Below, in pieces: positions 51,047-60,268 of a stretch of DNA of 64,000 nucleotides. Source of the DNA: JACDEA01 sp963742585 (lineage in GTDB: Bacteria > Actinomycetota > Acidimicrobiia > Acidimicrobiales > JACDEA01); the NCBI GenBank assembly GCA_963742585.1, contig CAVUMI010000009.1:496001-560000 (forward strand), read 5' to 3'. A model generated the notes under the pieces. It ran no database searches, was not told the origin of the DNA, and saw nothing but the letters and a program-made list of their open reading frames with translations. A program made the position numbers and the translations under genes. How positions within the stretch are numbered: the stretch's first letter is position 1; each line of letters starts with the position of its first letter.

Positions 51047-51874
51047 GCGAGATCAGCTCGTGGTCGCGCGACCGGGCGTCGGATGTCGTCGCGCTCGCCG
51101 GCGACGACGACCTGAACGTCGCGGATGCCGAGCGGGTTCTGTGGGACGACCCCGATGGTGGTGTGGTGCTGGGCACGTCGGACGGTGCCGGAGCGGTTGC
51201 TGTCGTCGCGCGCGGTCAGATCGGTTTCGTGCGACTGCTGGCGGTGGCGCCCGCTTCTCGTCGCGGGGGCCGTGGCCGCGTTTTGCTTGATGCGGCATCG
51301 ACGTGGCTGGCGGCGGCCGGCGCCTCGGATGTCTACGTCGGTGGCGAGGCGCCGTTCTATCTGTGGCCCGGTGTCGATACCGCTCGTGCGGATGTGCTTT
51401 CGTTCTTCGAAGCAGCCGGCTACCAGCGGGTCGGTGCCGAGATGAACATGACGTGCGCCGCGAGCTATCGCCAGACACCACCCGCCGTGTGCGGATCGAG
51501 AGAGTCGGGGGACGGAGCCGGCGTCGTCGCATTCGTCAGATCAGCATTGGCCCAACTGGGCGGCCGAGGCGCAGCGTGCGGTCGAACTGGGCACGTGCTT
51601 CATGGCGGTCGAGGATTCGTCGCAGCGACGTGTTGGGCTTCATCGGGCACTCGGTGAATCGGCGGGGGTGGCTTGGACCGATGGGTACCGATCCGACCGC
51701 CAACACGGCGGCGTCGGGTCGGCGCTGGTCGCCGCGGTGTGCGCCGACGCCCGCGGCGCTGGACGCGGCACAGTCGAGGTGGCGTGGGTCGGGCCGGTGG
51801 GCTTCTACGTGAAAGCGGTGGGTGCGGTGGTCTCGCGGACGTTCATCCGCATGAGATCCCGCAGTTCGCGGTAG
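51043..51874 (+). pseudogene. Two-domain GNAT acetyltransferase, broken by several frameshifts
   Basis: The first domain reads well in one frame: SEISSWSRDRASDVVAL to FLRLLAVAPASRRGGRGRVLLDA-type acetyl-CoA motif A (here VRLLAVAPASRRGGRGRVLL) and FFEAAGYQRVGAEMNM. The second domain is scattered over the other frames: WPNWAAEAQRAVELG, VLGFIGHSVN, QHGGVGSALVAAVCADAR, VGPVGFYVKAVGAV. At least three single-base shifts between about 51470 and 51700. The only start is a CTG that overlaps the anti-sigma stop. Sequencing error or real decay cannot be separated here. Domain layout resembles mycothiol synthase-like GNAT pairs, but identity is open. Confidence 0.6.
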
Positions 51875-52673
51875 CCGATGAACGTGACGCCGGCCCGATC
51901 GGCCATGGCGCGAACGGCCTGGTCGTGGACGAAGAGATCGTGGTCGTCGACGCGGTTGGGCCAGTCGGGCGCCAGCGCGCGCAGCTCGGGCGCTATCGAT
52001 CGCGGGGTGGCCGAAGATCTCGGTCACCCCGGGTCGCAGGTCGAACAGCGCCTTCTCGAGTGCCGTGGCGAGCGGGGCCGTGCCGCGTTGATGAAATGGT
52101 CGGGGAACAGCACGCCCTCCTCGGCGGCCAGCCGGCGGAACGGGAAACCGATCGCCTGCCTCGCTGCTGGCGCCCGATAACCGCAGGGGCAGCCGGAAGT
52201 CGACGGCAAGCTCGAGGTAGACGTCGAAGAACTCAGGTCGGAGTTGCAGCGTGCCCATGTGCGAGTCGAGGTGGCTGACGTCGAACCCCCACAAGGATCG
52301 CCCGCTCGAGCTGGGCGCGGAGCTCGCGGCGCACCTCGTCGATGTCGGCGTGGTCCCAGACGTCGGCGACCGTGCGGGGGAAGCCGCCGTCGCCGTCGAG
52401 GAGCGACGGGCCGTAGGTGATCGGCCCCCACCGGTACAGATCCCATTCACTGTTGAGTGTGAGATGGACGCCGATGTCCTCGCCGCGGTACCGGGCGGCG
52501 GCGTCGCGTGCCCAGGGGCAGGGCACCATGAGCGTGGCGCTGGTGCCGATGCCGTTGCGGAGCGCCTCGTAGACGCCGACGTTGGCCGCATAGCTGGAGC
52601 CGAGGTCGTCGCAGTTGACGATGAGCAGCCGCGCGTCGGGGGCGTACCCGAGCGCTTCGGCCAACGACGTCAT
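51805..52673 (-). CDS. ChbG/YdjC-type carbohydrate deacetylase (four frameshifts)
   Basis: About 290 aa when joined. RLLIVNCDDLGSSYAANVGV holds the metal Asp pair, IGVHLTLNSEWD the His, and VSHLDSHMGTLQLRPEFF the second His. GVTEIFGHPAID matches the C-terminal ChbG/HopC motif. Removes acetyl groups from chitooligosaccharide- or hopanoid-type substrates. One-base shifts near 52293, 52156, 52091 and 51988, each repairable to conserved sequence. The last 70 bp overlap the GNAT gene on the other strand. Confidence 0.75.
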
Positions 52674-52701
52674 CGCACCAAACGTTACGCGGTGCGGCTC
52701 G

Positions 52702-53214
52702 TTACGCGGCTACGTGTCCACCCCCGCATGCCGACCACAGCCCGCGACCGGCGTCGCGTGCGTCGGCTGCCGCCGCCACGAACACGTCGGTGTGGGCGAC
52801 GTTGGGCGGATATGTGTACGGCGCGGCGAACCCTGTCTGGGCCATCTCGAGGTTGACGAAGAGGCCGTCGGCGACCCGGTACACATAGGCGAGCAGACGG
52901 CCGTACCGATCGCGGGCTTCGACGTCGCGCTCGAGTCGGATCGGTGTCCCGGCGGGCAACAAACGACCCAACGCCTTGGTGGCTTCGGCGCCGAAGCACT
53001 CGACCGGCGTGCCGGGCTTGTGCGTTTCCGGCGTGTCGATGCCGATGAGGCGGACCCGCTCGCTGGCGCCGTTGACCCGTACGTGCAGCGTGTCGCCGTC
53101 GGTGATCCTGACCACGGTGGCGCCGCCCGGCCGCTTGGCCCCCGCCGCCGAGCCCGCGGCGCGACCACACCCCACAAGGCTCAACCCGCTCACGACGACC
53201 ACCAACCAGCGCAC
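52702..53214 (-). CDS. Staphylococcal-nuclease-like (SNase) lipoprotein
   Basis: 170 aa. The lipoprotein signal VRWLVVVVSGLSLVGCGR has lipobox LVGC. The SNase (OB) domain shows RITDGDTLHVRVNG, RVRLIGIDTPETHKPG (active Arg) and EARDRYGRLLAYVYRV (second Arg and catalytic Glu region), all conserved. Expected calcium-dependent extracellular nuclease. Starts at a GTG; a run of five G seven bases upstream may serve as ribosome binding site. Ends close to the ChbG gene, same strand. Confidence 0.88.
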   Translation of the reverse strand: MRWLVVVVSGLSLVGCGRAAGSAAGAKRPGGATVVRITDGDTLHVRVNGASERVRLIGIDTPETHKPGTPVECFGAEATKALGRLLPAGTPIRLERDVEARDRYGRLLAYVYRVADGLFVNLEMAQTGFAAPYTYPPNVAHTDVFVAAAADARDAGRGLWSACGGGHVAA

Positions 53215-53257
53215 GCCCCCATTGTGACGACGGGGTGCGCGGCGAAAGAAAGACCCT

Positions 53258-53635
53258 TTACAGGCGGCGGGAAGCTTCTTCGATGTCGATGTCGCCGCGG
53301 GCCAGAGCGTCGAGCACGTCCAGGGGTGGGGCCTCGTCGGTGGGAGCGGTGGCGTCACGGGCGACGTCGATACCGATGCGGGCGAGCAGGGCATCGAAGC
53401 GGGCGCGGGCAGTCGGGTAGCTGACTTCCAAATGCCGCTCGAGGTCCTTCATGTTGCCGCGCGACGCTAGGAAAACGCGGAGCAGGGCGCGGTCGTCATC
53501 GCTGAGCGAGCAGTACTCGCACGCGGCGAACGAGCCGGAAAGCTCGGTGTGGCACGCGGGACACGAGAGTCGGGTGAGCTCGAGGCCTTTCCCGCAGACC
53601 GGGCAGTCGCGGGGAGCGTGGCGGTGGGCGGCCAT
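53258..53635 (-). CDS. DUF2089 zinc-ribbon protein
   Basis: 125 aa. Three Cys pairs at the N-terminus (CPVCG, CPAC, CEYC) form a zinc ribbon, followed by a helical domain LLRVFLASRGNMKDLERHL and VSYPTARARFDALLARIG that looks like an HTH. DUF2089 proteins are putative transcription regulators that often precede a SHOCT/DUF4097 gene, as here with six bases of spacing, and both end with a GDIDIEEA-type element also found in the partner. Function unproven. Confidence 0.82.
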   Translation of the reverse strand: MAAHRHAPRDCPVCGKGLELTRLSCPACHTELSGSFAACEYCSLSDDDRALLRVFLASRGNMKDLERHLEVSYPTARARFDALLARIGIDVARDATAPTDEAPPLDVLDALARGDIDIEEASRRL

Positions 53636-53641
53636 CGGCTG

Positions 53642-54632
53642 TCAGTCGGCGCTCAGGTGGACGGCGCCCATCGACACCTCGACCTCGAGCGTGCCCTCGC
53701 CCGCGCCGACCGTCGCTTCGTGGTTGCCACCCAGCTTGCCCAACACGTCGCCGAGCACACGGCCCACACCCGGCCCGGCGAAGTCCTCCCAGTGGAACTC
53801 GCGGTTCTCGTGGCACGATCGCGGTCGCGGTCGCGCTCGCCAAAGAGGTGCACCTTGCCCAGGGTGGCGTTGGCCTTCACCCGCACGCTTGAGCCATGCG
53901 TGAGGTGCAGGTTCACGGACCCGGCCTCGCACTGGATGCGCGAGTCTCCGTGGTCGAGCGTGCCGCGCGCCTTGATCGGCCCGGCGGCCACGTGCAGGTC
54001 GAGCGGGCCCTCGAACTCCTCGATCTTCAGTGGGCCGGCGGAGACGCGCGCCTTGATCGGTCCGTGCACCTGGCGGATCGACAACGGCCCGGCGTCGACC
54101 TTGGCGTCGAGCGCCAGTTCGGGGTTCATGCGGACCTGAAGCGCCGCGGTGGAGCGGAGGCGGACCCCCATTCGGCGGTAGCTGCGGCCCCGGGTGAACC
54201 GGAACCAATCGTCGTCGTCGTCATCGTCGTCGTCGAGCTCGAAGCCGCCGCCATCGATGACGAGCGTGTCGCCGTCGTGGTGCGCGACGTGGCGGCCCTC
54301 GGCGACGGCTTCACGAACGCTGGGGTCGCCGATGATCTCGACGGCCCGGAACGTGCCCCGGATAATGACCTCTCGGGTGGTGCCTGGGGACTCGGCGGTG
54401 GCCGGCGCCTGGGGGGAAAGGCGCCGGCCCGACCGCCGGGATCGCCGATCGGCTCGCCCGTCCCTGGTCTCGACTCCGCTTCGCTCCGTCTCGCTCGGGA
54501 CTCCGAGGTGTCCTCTCCGCCGCGATCATCGGCATTGAGGGCAGCGAGCTGTTCAGCGGCTTCCGTAGGGGACAGCGTGCCGTCGGCTACGCGTCGGAGG
54601 ATGCTGTGCTTCCGGTCGTCTGAGTCGGTCAC
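53642..54632 (-). CDS. DUF4097-like beta-solenoid (putative adhesin/bactofilin-like) protein (two frameshifts)
   Basis: About 328 aa when joined. N-terminal SHOCT-like segment HSILRRVADGTLSPTEAAEQL, a Pro/Arg-rich linker that carries the 33-bp repeat, then a beta-repeat domain of DUF4097 type (VIIRGTFRAVEIIGDPSV, GPLSIRQVHGPIKARVSAGPL) and the C-terminus DVLGKLGGNHEATVGAGEG. Frames shift in a run of six C (54413-54418) and at about 53815. Poly-Asp codons (DDDDDDDD) lie near the middle. It starts with GTG; promoter at 54641-54669. Divergent from tldD. Confidence 0.7.
54466..54498 (-). repeat. 33-bp interspersed intragenic repeat, copy B
   Basis: Reverse complement of copy A (4596-4628) with one central difference. 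Here too it is inside a coding sequence, in the linker of the DUF4097-like gene, read in a different frame (Arg/Ser/Glu rich). Confidence 0.75.
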
Positions 54633-54640
54633 AGCTAAAA

Positions 54641-54669
54641 CTAGTAATCCGATCTTGCCAATCTGTCAA
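54641..54669 (-). promoter_or_regulatory. Promoter of the DUF4097-like gene
   Basis: Minus strand -35 TTGACA (54664-54669, perfect consensus), 17-bp spacer, -10 TACTAG (54641-54646), eight bases before the GTG at 54632. The region 54630-54700 is notably AT-rich compared with its surroundings. Confidence 0.6.
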
Positions 54670-54769
54670 TAACTTCTTTGTATTTGAATTGCCGAGATCT
54701 GACCGAGGAGTCGGCAGCGTTTGTGACGAACTGTACGAATTGCTGGAAGGCTCTACTGATGGGAGACCG

Positions 54770-56175
54770 ATGCTGATCGACGAGACTTTGGTGCAGGCGA
54801 CCTTGACCGCGGCCCTGCGCCGGGGCGGTGACTTCGCCGAGGTCTTCGTGGAGGACCGGCGCACATCGTCGGCCCGGCTCGATGACGGCCGGGTCGACAA
54901 CGTCACATCCGGGCGCGATCGGGGCGCAGGTGTGCGGGTCGTCGTCGGCGACGCCACCGGGTTCGCCCATACCGCCGACCTCAGCGAGGCGGGCTTGGCC
55001 AAGGCGGCGGAGACCGCGGCGGCGGCCGCCCGCGCCGGCGGCGGCGCAATGGCTCCGAACGCGTTGCAGCGACAGGACGCAGCCTCGCCCTACGAGGTGA
55101 CGTTGGCGCCCGAGGACGTGCCCCGCCAACGCAAGATCGACGCTCCTGCAACGCAGCGATGACGCGGCGCGAGCAAGCGGCGGCGGCGATCAGCCAGGTG
55201 ATGGCGTTCTACAGCGACAACCGGCGCCGCATTCTGGTCGCGAACAGCGACGGGCTGCTGGCCGGCGACGACGTCACCCGCACATTGTTCGGAGTGCAGG
55301 CCGTCGCTACCGGGGACACCGGAATGCAGACCGGGTACGAGTCGGTCGGCGGGCACCGTCGGCTTCGAGTTGTTCGACCAGACCGACGTCGAAGAGTTGG
55401 GGCGACGGGCAGCTGGGCGGGCGATCACCAAGCTCGTCGGCCCGCCCGGCACCGAGCGGCATGGTGCCAGTGGTCATCAAGGCCGGCGGTGGCGCGGTGC
55501 TGTTCCACGAAGCCTGCGGCCACGGCTTCGAGGCCGACGCGATCGAGAAGGGCGCGTCGGTGTTCGCCGGTCGCGTCGGCGAGCAGGTCGCCAGCCCGCT
55601 GGTGACGCTGGTAGACGACGGCACGATGGGCAGGCAGTGGGGCGCGGCCGCCATCGACGATGAAGGCCGCCCGTCGCAGCGCAACGTGCTCATGGAGAAC
55701 GGTGTGATCACCGACTACATGTGGGACTTCCTGCGAGCGCGTAAGCACGGCCGCTTGTCCTCGGGCAACGGCCGGCGCGAGACGTACCAACACCTACCGA
55801 TGGTCCGCATGACGAACACCTATGTGCTCGGCGGCGACGAGGATCCCGAGGAGTTGCTCGCGCAAACGCCAGTACGGCGTGTATCTGGCTCGGCTCGGCG
55901 GCGGCCAGGTCAACACTGCTACTGGCGACTTCGTGTTCGGGACGACCGAGACGTATCTGATCGAGGGCGGCAAGATCACCGAGCCCCTGCGCGACGCCAA
56001 CCTCGTCGGCAACGGCCCGCAGGTGCTGGCCGACATCGACGCGGTGGCCAACGACTTCGCCATGGCCACCGGCGGCGGCACCTGCGGCAAGAACGGTCAG
56101 GGCGTGCCGGTCGGCATGGGCCAGCCCACGCTGCGGGTCAAGGGCATCACCTTCGGAGGGACCGCCGGTGACTGA
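54770..56175 (+). CDS. tldD: TldD metalloprotease subunit (about four frameshifts)
   Basis: About 465 aa when joined. TldD/TldE heterodimers degrade peptides and process modified peptides. The metal motif HExxxH is in VLFHEACGHGFEADAI. Other matches are AEVFVEDRRTSSARLDDGRV near the N-terminus, QVMAFYSDNRRRILVANSDG, TLVDDGTMGRQWGAAAIDDEG and the C-terminal TATGDFVFGTTETYLIEGG. The ATG at 54770 has GGGAGA at a good distance. Frames shift at about 55150, 55355, 55450 and 55865, each at a point where conserved sequence resumes in another frame. Confidence 0.85.
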
Positions 56176-57595
56176 CCTGCTCGAGCATCGCAGAACGGGT
56201 CGCGGGTTGGGCGGCGACGGGCGAAGAGGTCGAGGCCTACGTCGTTCGCGCCAGCGACGTCGACGTCGACGTGTACGACGGCGAGGTGGAGGCGTTCAGC
56301 GCGGCCGACAGTGAGGGCGTCGGCATCCGGCGTCATCACCGAGCGGCCGCCAGGGCTTCGCCTACGCCGGTTCCCTGGACCCCGAGGTGGTCGCCGACGC
56401 GTTCGCGCGAGGCGCGCGAGAACGCCGGCGTTCGGCACGCGTCGACGAGCACGCCGGGTTGGCCGCGCCCGATGGAGTCGCCGCCGCCGCCCTCGACTCT
56501 GCGGAGCGACGATCTCGCGGCCGGTCACGCGCGGACGAGAAGATCGCGCTGGCGCTCGAACTCGAGCGGCGGGTCAAGGCCGGCGACACGCGCATCCGCG
56601 CCGTGCCGCGGGCGTCCTACGGCGACATGCCGCAGCGAAGTCGGCCGTGGCGACGTCTACCGGCATCCGCAGCGGCGTGGGCGCGCACGCGGTGCGGTGT
56701 CTCGGCCTACGCGCTGGCCGGCGAGGGCGACGAGACACAGACCGGCGGCGGTTACAGCGTGGGTCAGGGCTGGGACGACCTCGACCTCGACAAGGCGGCT
56801 GGCGACGCTGTCGAGCGGGCGACGCGGATGCTCGGCGCGATCAAGCCGCCGTCGGCCCGTCTTCCGGTTGTCTTCGCAGGACACGGTCGCTGCCGCGCTG
56901 CTATCTGTCGTGGGTGGAACGCTGTCCGGCGACGCGGTTCTGAAGGGCCGTTCACTGTTCGCCAACCGACTTGGCGAGGTCGTCGCCGCGCCCGATGCTC
57001 ACGCTGGTCGACGATCCGACCGACGCCCGCGCCTATGGCGCGGGGCCGTTCGACGCCGAAGGGCTGGCCTCGCGGCGCAACGCGCTGATCGAGGACGGCG
57101 TGCTGCTGGCGTTCCTGTACGACGCGTACTCGGCGCGGCGGGCCGGCGCGTCGTCGACGGCGTCGGCGGTCCGCGGCGGCTTCAAGGGCGTGCCGGGAGT
57201 CGGCTGCCGTGCGCTGGCGGTCGAAGCCCGGCTCGCTGAGCACGGAGGACATCTGCAAGACGATCGGCACCGGTCTCTACGTGCAGTCGGTGAGCGGCTT
57301 GCACTCGGGCGTCAACCCGGTCAGCGGCGACTTCTCGGTTGGCGCCGAGGGCCTGATGATCCGCGACGGCGAGCTGGCCGAACCGGTCCGCGAGATCACG
57401 GTTGCGTCCACGATCCAGCGGATGCTGCAGGAAGTCATCGCCGTCGGCGACACCCTCGAATGGCTCCCCGGCGCCGCCGCCGGCGTCACCCTCGCCATCG
57501 AAAGCATGTCGGTCAGCGGCAGCCTAGGACGATTCGTCGAGGCAATGACTGTCGTTTTCCGACAGCTATCTGACACTCGACGAGTGACGCGTTAG
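56168..57595 (+). CDS. pmbA: TldE/PmbA subunit (multiple frameshifts)
   Basis: About 470 aa when joined; partner of TldD, without the metal motif. Segments: AERVAGWAATGEEVEAYVVR, VDVYDGEVEAFSAADSEG, TADEKIALALELER, GVSAYALAGEGDETQTGGGY, TLVDDPTDARAYGAGPFD, TEDICKTIGTGLYV, and GVNPVSGDFSVGAEGLMIRD, all in family order. The GTG start overlaps the TldD stop region by eight bases. At least six single-base shifts break it, the highest density in the window. The end extends about 25 codons beyond the usual C-terminus and overlaps the thiolase stop. Confidence 0.82.
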
Positions 57596-58782
57596 AGGCG
57601 CTCGATGAGGGTGCCGGTGCCGAGGCCGCCGCCGCAGCACATGGTGACGAGGCCGTGGGTGCCGTCGATGCGCTCGAGTTCGTGGAGCGCGGTGGTGACG
57701 AGGCGGGCGCCCGTGCAGCCGACCGGGTGACCGATCGCGATGGCGCCGCCGTTGGGGTTGACCTTGTCCATGTCGGGCTTGAGCTCCCGCTCCCACGCCA
57801 GCACTACCGACGCGAACGCCTCGTTGATCTCGGTGGTGTCGATGTCGGCCATCGACAGCCCGCTGCGTTCGAACAGCTTGTGGGTGGCGTCGATCGGACC
57901 CGTGAGCATGAGCACCGGGTCGACGCCGACGAGGCACTGATGTGTGATGCGCGCCCGCGGCCGCACCCCGAGCTCGGCGGCCTTGGCGCCCGACATCAGC
58001 AGGACCGCGGCGGCGCCGTCGGAGATCTGTGACGACGTGCCCGCGGTATGGACGCCGTCTTCGCGGGCGACCGCCTTGAGCTTGGCCAGCGCCTCGAGTG
58101 ACGTCTCACGGAGGCCTTCGTCGCGCTCGACGCGGTGCGTGGTGCCCGTGGGCTTGCCCTCCTCATTGAGGTCGGGGGCGTCGATGGCCACGACCTCGCG
58201 GTCGAAGCGGCCCTCGGCCCATGCCTGCGCGGCCCGCTGCTGCGATGCGAGGCCGAAGGCGTCGGTGTCGGCCCGGGTGATGCCCCACTTGTCGGCGATG
58301 CGCTCGGCGCCTTCGAACTGCGACACGAACTCGTAGTGCTGGCGGTACGACCTGGGGATCGCGCGGCCGGGGCCGTTACTGGTGTTGACGCCGAGGGGCA
58401 CCCGGCTCATGGACTCGACGCCGCAGGTGAGCACCACGTCGACGGTGCCCGACGCGATGAGCCCGGCGGCGAGGTTGGTGGCCTGCTGGCTCGAACCGCA
58501 CTGGCTGTCGACGGTGGTGGCCGCCACCTTCATCGGGAGGCCGGCGGTCAGCCAGGCGGTGCGGGCGATGTTGAAGGACTGCTCGCCCGCCGCGGTGACG
58601 CACCCGCCGATCACCTGGTCGACGGCAGCTGGCTCGATCCCGGCGCGCTCGAGAGCGGCCTGCTGGACCGCACCGAGAAGGTCTGCGGCGTGCATGGTGG
58701 ACAGGCCGCCGCCGCGTCGCCCGAGGGGACTGCGGACGGCTTCGACGATGACGACGTCAGTGGGGGCGTAGTCGGCAGGCAT
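57592..58782 (-). CDS. Thiolase (acetyl-CoA C-acyltransferase)
   Basis: 396 aa. Degradative or biosynthetic thiolase: VDSQCGSSQQATNLAAG with the nucleophile Cys, GGAIAIGHPVGCTGAR with catalytic His, and VTMCCGGGLGTG with the second Cys. IVEAVRSPLGRRGGGLS is the N-terminal signature. An upstream in-frame ATG at 58806 exists, but TACGCT (58789-58794) six bases before the ATG at 58782 supports the later start, MPADYAPTDVVIVE. Confidence 0.93.
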   Translation of the reverse strand: MPADYAPTDVVIVEAVRSPLGRRGGGLSTMHAADLLGAVQQAALERAGIEPAAVDQVIGGCVTAAGEQSFNIARTAWLTAGLPMKVAATTVDSQCGSSQQATNLAAGLIASGTVDVVLTCGVESMSRVPLGVNTSNGPGRAIPRSYRQHYEFVSQFEGAERIADKWGITRADTDAFGLASQQRAAQAWAEGRFDREVVAIDAPDLNEEGKPTGTTHRVERDEGLRETSLEALAKLKAVAREDGVHTAGTSSQISDGAAAVLLMSGAKAAELGVRPRARITHQCLVGVDPVLMLTGPIDATHKLFERSGLSMADIDTTEINEAFASVVLAWERELKPDMDKVNPNGGAIAIGHPVGCTGARLVTTALHELERIDGTHGLVTMCCGGGLGTGTLIERL

Positions 58783-59124
58783 GGTCGCAGCGTAGGCGGC
58801 GACCATGCGTTACGGCAGCGAGCGACCAGGTCCGCGCGGCCCGCGGCGGGCGCCCCGGCCCGACACGGCCGGAGCCGCCGCGCCCTTCGACCGCGCCAAG
58901 CACGAACAGCAACGCGCTGGAGCCCAACGCGGCGATCAGCACGGACCGGAGACCGAACTCGTTGACGCCCTCGTACCCAGCCGCCCGGGCGAGCGCGCCG
59001 CCGATGAGCGCGCCAAGGACGCCGACGCCACCTTGGTGATGCAGCCTTCGGCCCGGCGGCCCGTGACCATGCCCGCGATCCAGGCAGCGAGCAGTCCGAC
59101 GATGATCCAGGAGACGAGACCCAC
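58757..59124 (-). CDS. GlsB/YeaQ/YmgE-family membrane protein (one frameshift)
   Basis: About 122 aa with three membrane segments: VSWIIVGLLAAWIAGMVTGRR, VGVLGALIGGALARAAGY after the shift, and VLIAALGSSALLFVLGAV. The family (transglycosylase-associated) is linked to stress and has no known enzyme activity. A one-base shift near 59033 breaks the second helix. Starts at a GTG, with TAGCGT (59132-59137) seven bases upstream. The C-terminus is a basic tail that runs into the thiolase start. Confidence 0.7.
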
Positions 59125-59134
59125 GCCGGAAACG

Positions 59135-59275
59135 CTAGGCGGCGGTCCGGCGCCGTGCCTCAGCAAGCGCCTGGCGTGCGTCGGCGAGGCCGTGCCGGCC
59201 CATCTCTTTGGTGTGCTCGTCGAGGCGCCATTCGTCGGAGTCGGGGTCTTCGATGAGCAGTAGTTGCCGCTCCAT
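59135..59275 (-). CDS. Small conserved hypothetical protein (46 aa)
   Basis: MERQLLLIEDPDSDEWRLDE, then KEMGRHGLADARQALAEA and a basic end. Acidic N-terminal half, amphipathic helix in the second half. It looks like a small actinobacterial protein of unknown function, since the helix ADARQALAEARRR is regular. The ATG is at 59275, with ATACTT (minus strand) six bases upstream. It has no detectable domain. Confidence 0.5.
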   Translation of the reverse strand: MERQLLLIEDPDSDEWRLDEHTKEMGRHGLADARQALAEARRRTAA

Positions 59276-59335
59276 GAGAAGAAGTATGACGATGGGGTGT
59301 AACAACGCCCGGTGGGGGCACACGAGGAGGCCAGG

Positions 59336-60256
59336 ATGCGGGCGGTGAAGCGGTACGTTGCCCCACTCAGGCGCTGGGTGATCGACCATCTCTTGAGCTT
59401 CGATTTCTGGCAGGCACGGGGCGTCCACATCCTGCCGGTGAGGTTCGACATGCCGGTTCCCGACACCGGTGCCCTGGACAGGTCGGTCTGGGAGCGGCGA
59501 TCGGAGCTTCCGGGGATCCGGATGAATGAAGACCGGCAACTCGCGCTGCTGCAGCGCCTCGCGGCTGCGTACCGCGACGAGTACAGCCGCTTCCCTCTCG
59601 AGCCGACGGCCGAACCTCATCGCTACTTCGTCAACAACGGCGGCTACGAGAGCGTCGACGGCGAGATGTTGTACAGCATGATCCGGGACATCAAGCCGCG
59701 GCGGATCTTCGAGATCGGGTCGGGAAACTCCACCTACGTCGCGGCGGACGCGGTGCTACGAAACGCAGCCGAGGGTGCGCCGGAGTGCCAGCTGATCGCG
59801 TTCGAGCCATATCCGAACGACGTCCTACGTGCCGGCTTCCCCGGCCTGAGTTCGCTGGTTGGGACGCTGGCGCAGGACATTCCGCTTTCGCGGTTCGACG
59901 AGTTGGAGGCCGACGACATCCTCTTCATCGACTCGAGCCACGTCCTGAAGATCGGGAGCGACGTCCAGTACCTCTTCCTCGAAGTGTTACCCCGCCTGCG
60001 CACGGGCGTGGTGGTGCACGTTCACGACATCTTCTTGCCCGCCGAGTACCGCGAGGAATGGCTGCGCAAGCAGCACTGGTTCTGGAACGAGCAGTACCTC
60101 CTCCAGGCCTTCCTCGCCTTCAACAACGCGTTCGATGTGTTGTGGGCGGCGAGCTACATGCACCTCCGGCACTCCGAAGCGCTCGCCCAGGCGTTCCCGT
60201 CATATGACCGCGCTGCGTCGTGGCCAGGGAGTTTCTGGCTCCGCAAGATCGCCTGA
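59336..60256 (+). CDS. Class I SAM-dependent methyltransferase
   Basis: 306 aa. The SAM-binding motif I IFEIGSGNSTYVAADAVL, the acidic strand-2 region LIAFEPYPNDVL and DDILFIDSSHVLKIGSD place it in the Methyltransf_24-like class used on sugars or peptides. GVVVHVHDIFLP is the conserved post-motif. GAGGAGG at 59324-59330, five bases before the ATG at 59336, decides this start over a GTG at 59312. Acceptor unknown. The thioesterase gene follows after 12 bases. Confidence 0.88.
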   Translation: MRAVKRYVAPLRRWVIDHLLSFDFWQARGVHILPVRFDMPVPDTGALDRSVWERRSELPGIRMNEDRQLALLQRLAAAYRDEYSRFPLEPTAEPHRYFVNNGGYESVDGEMLYSMIRDIKPRRIFEIGSGNSTYVAADAVLRNAAEGAPECQLIAFEPYPNDVLRAGFPGLSSLVGTLAQDIPLSRFDELEADDILFIDSSHVLKIGSDVQYLFLEVLPRLRTGVVVHVHDIFLPAEYREEWLRKQHWFWNEQYLLQAFLAFNNAFDVLWAASYMHLRHSEALAQAFPSYDRAASWPGSFWLRKIA

Positions 60257-60268
60257 GCCGCTTCGCCG

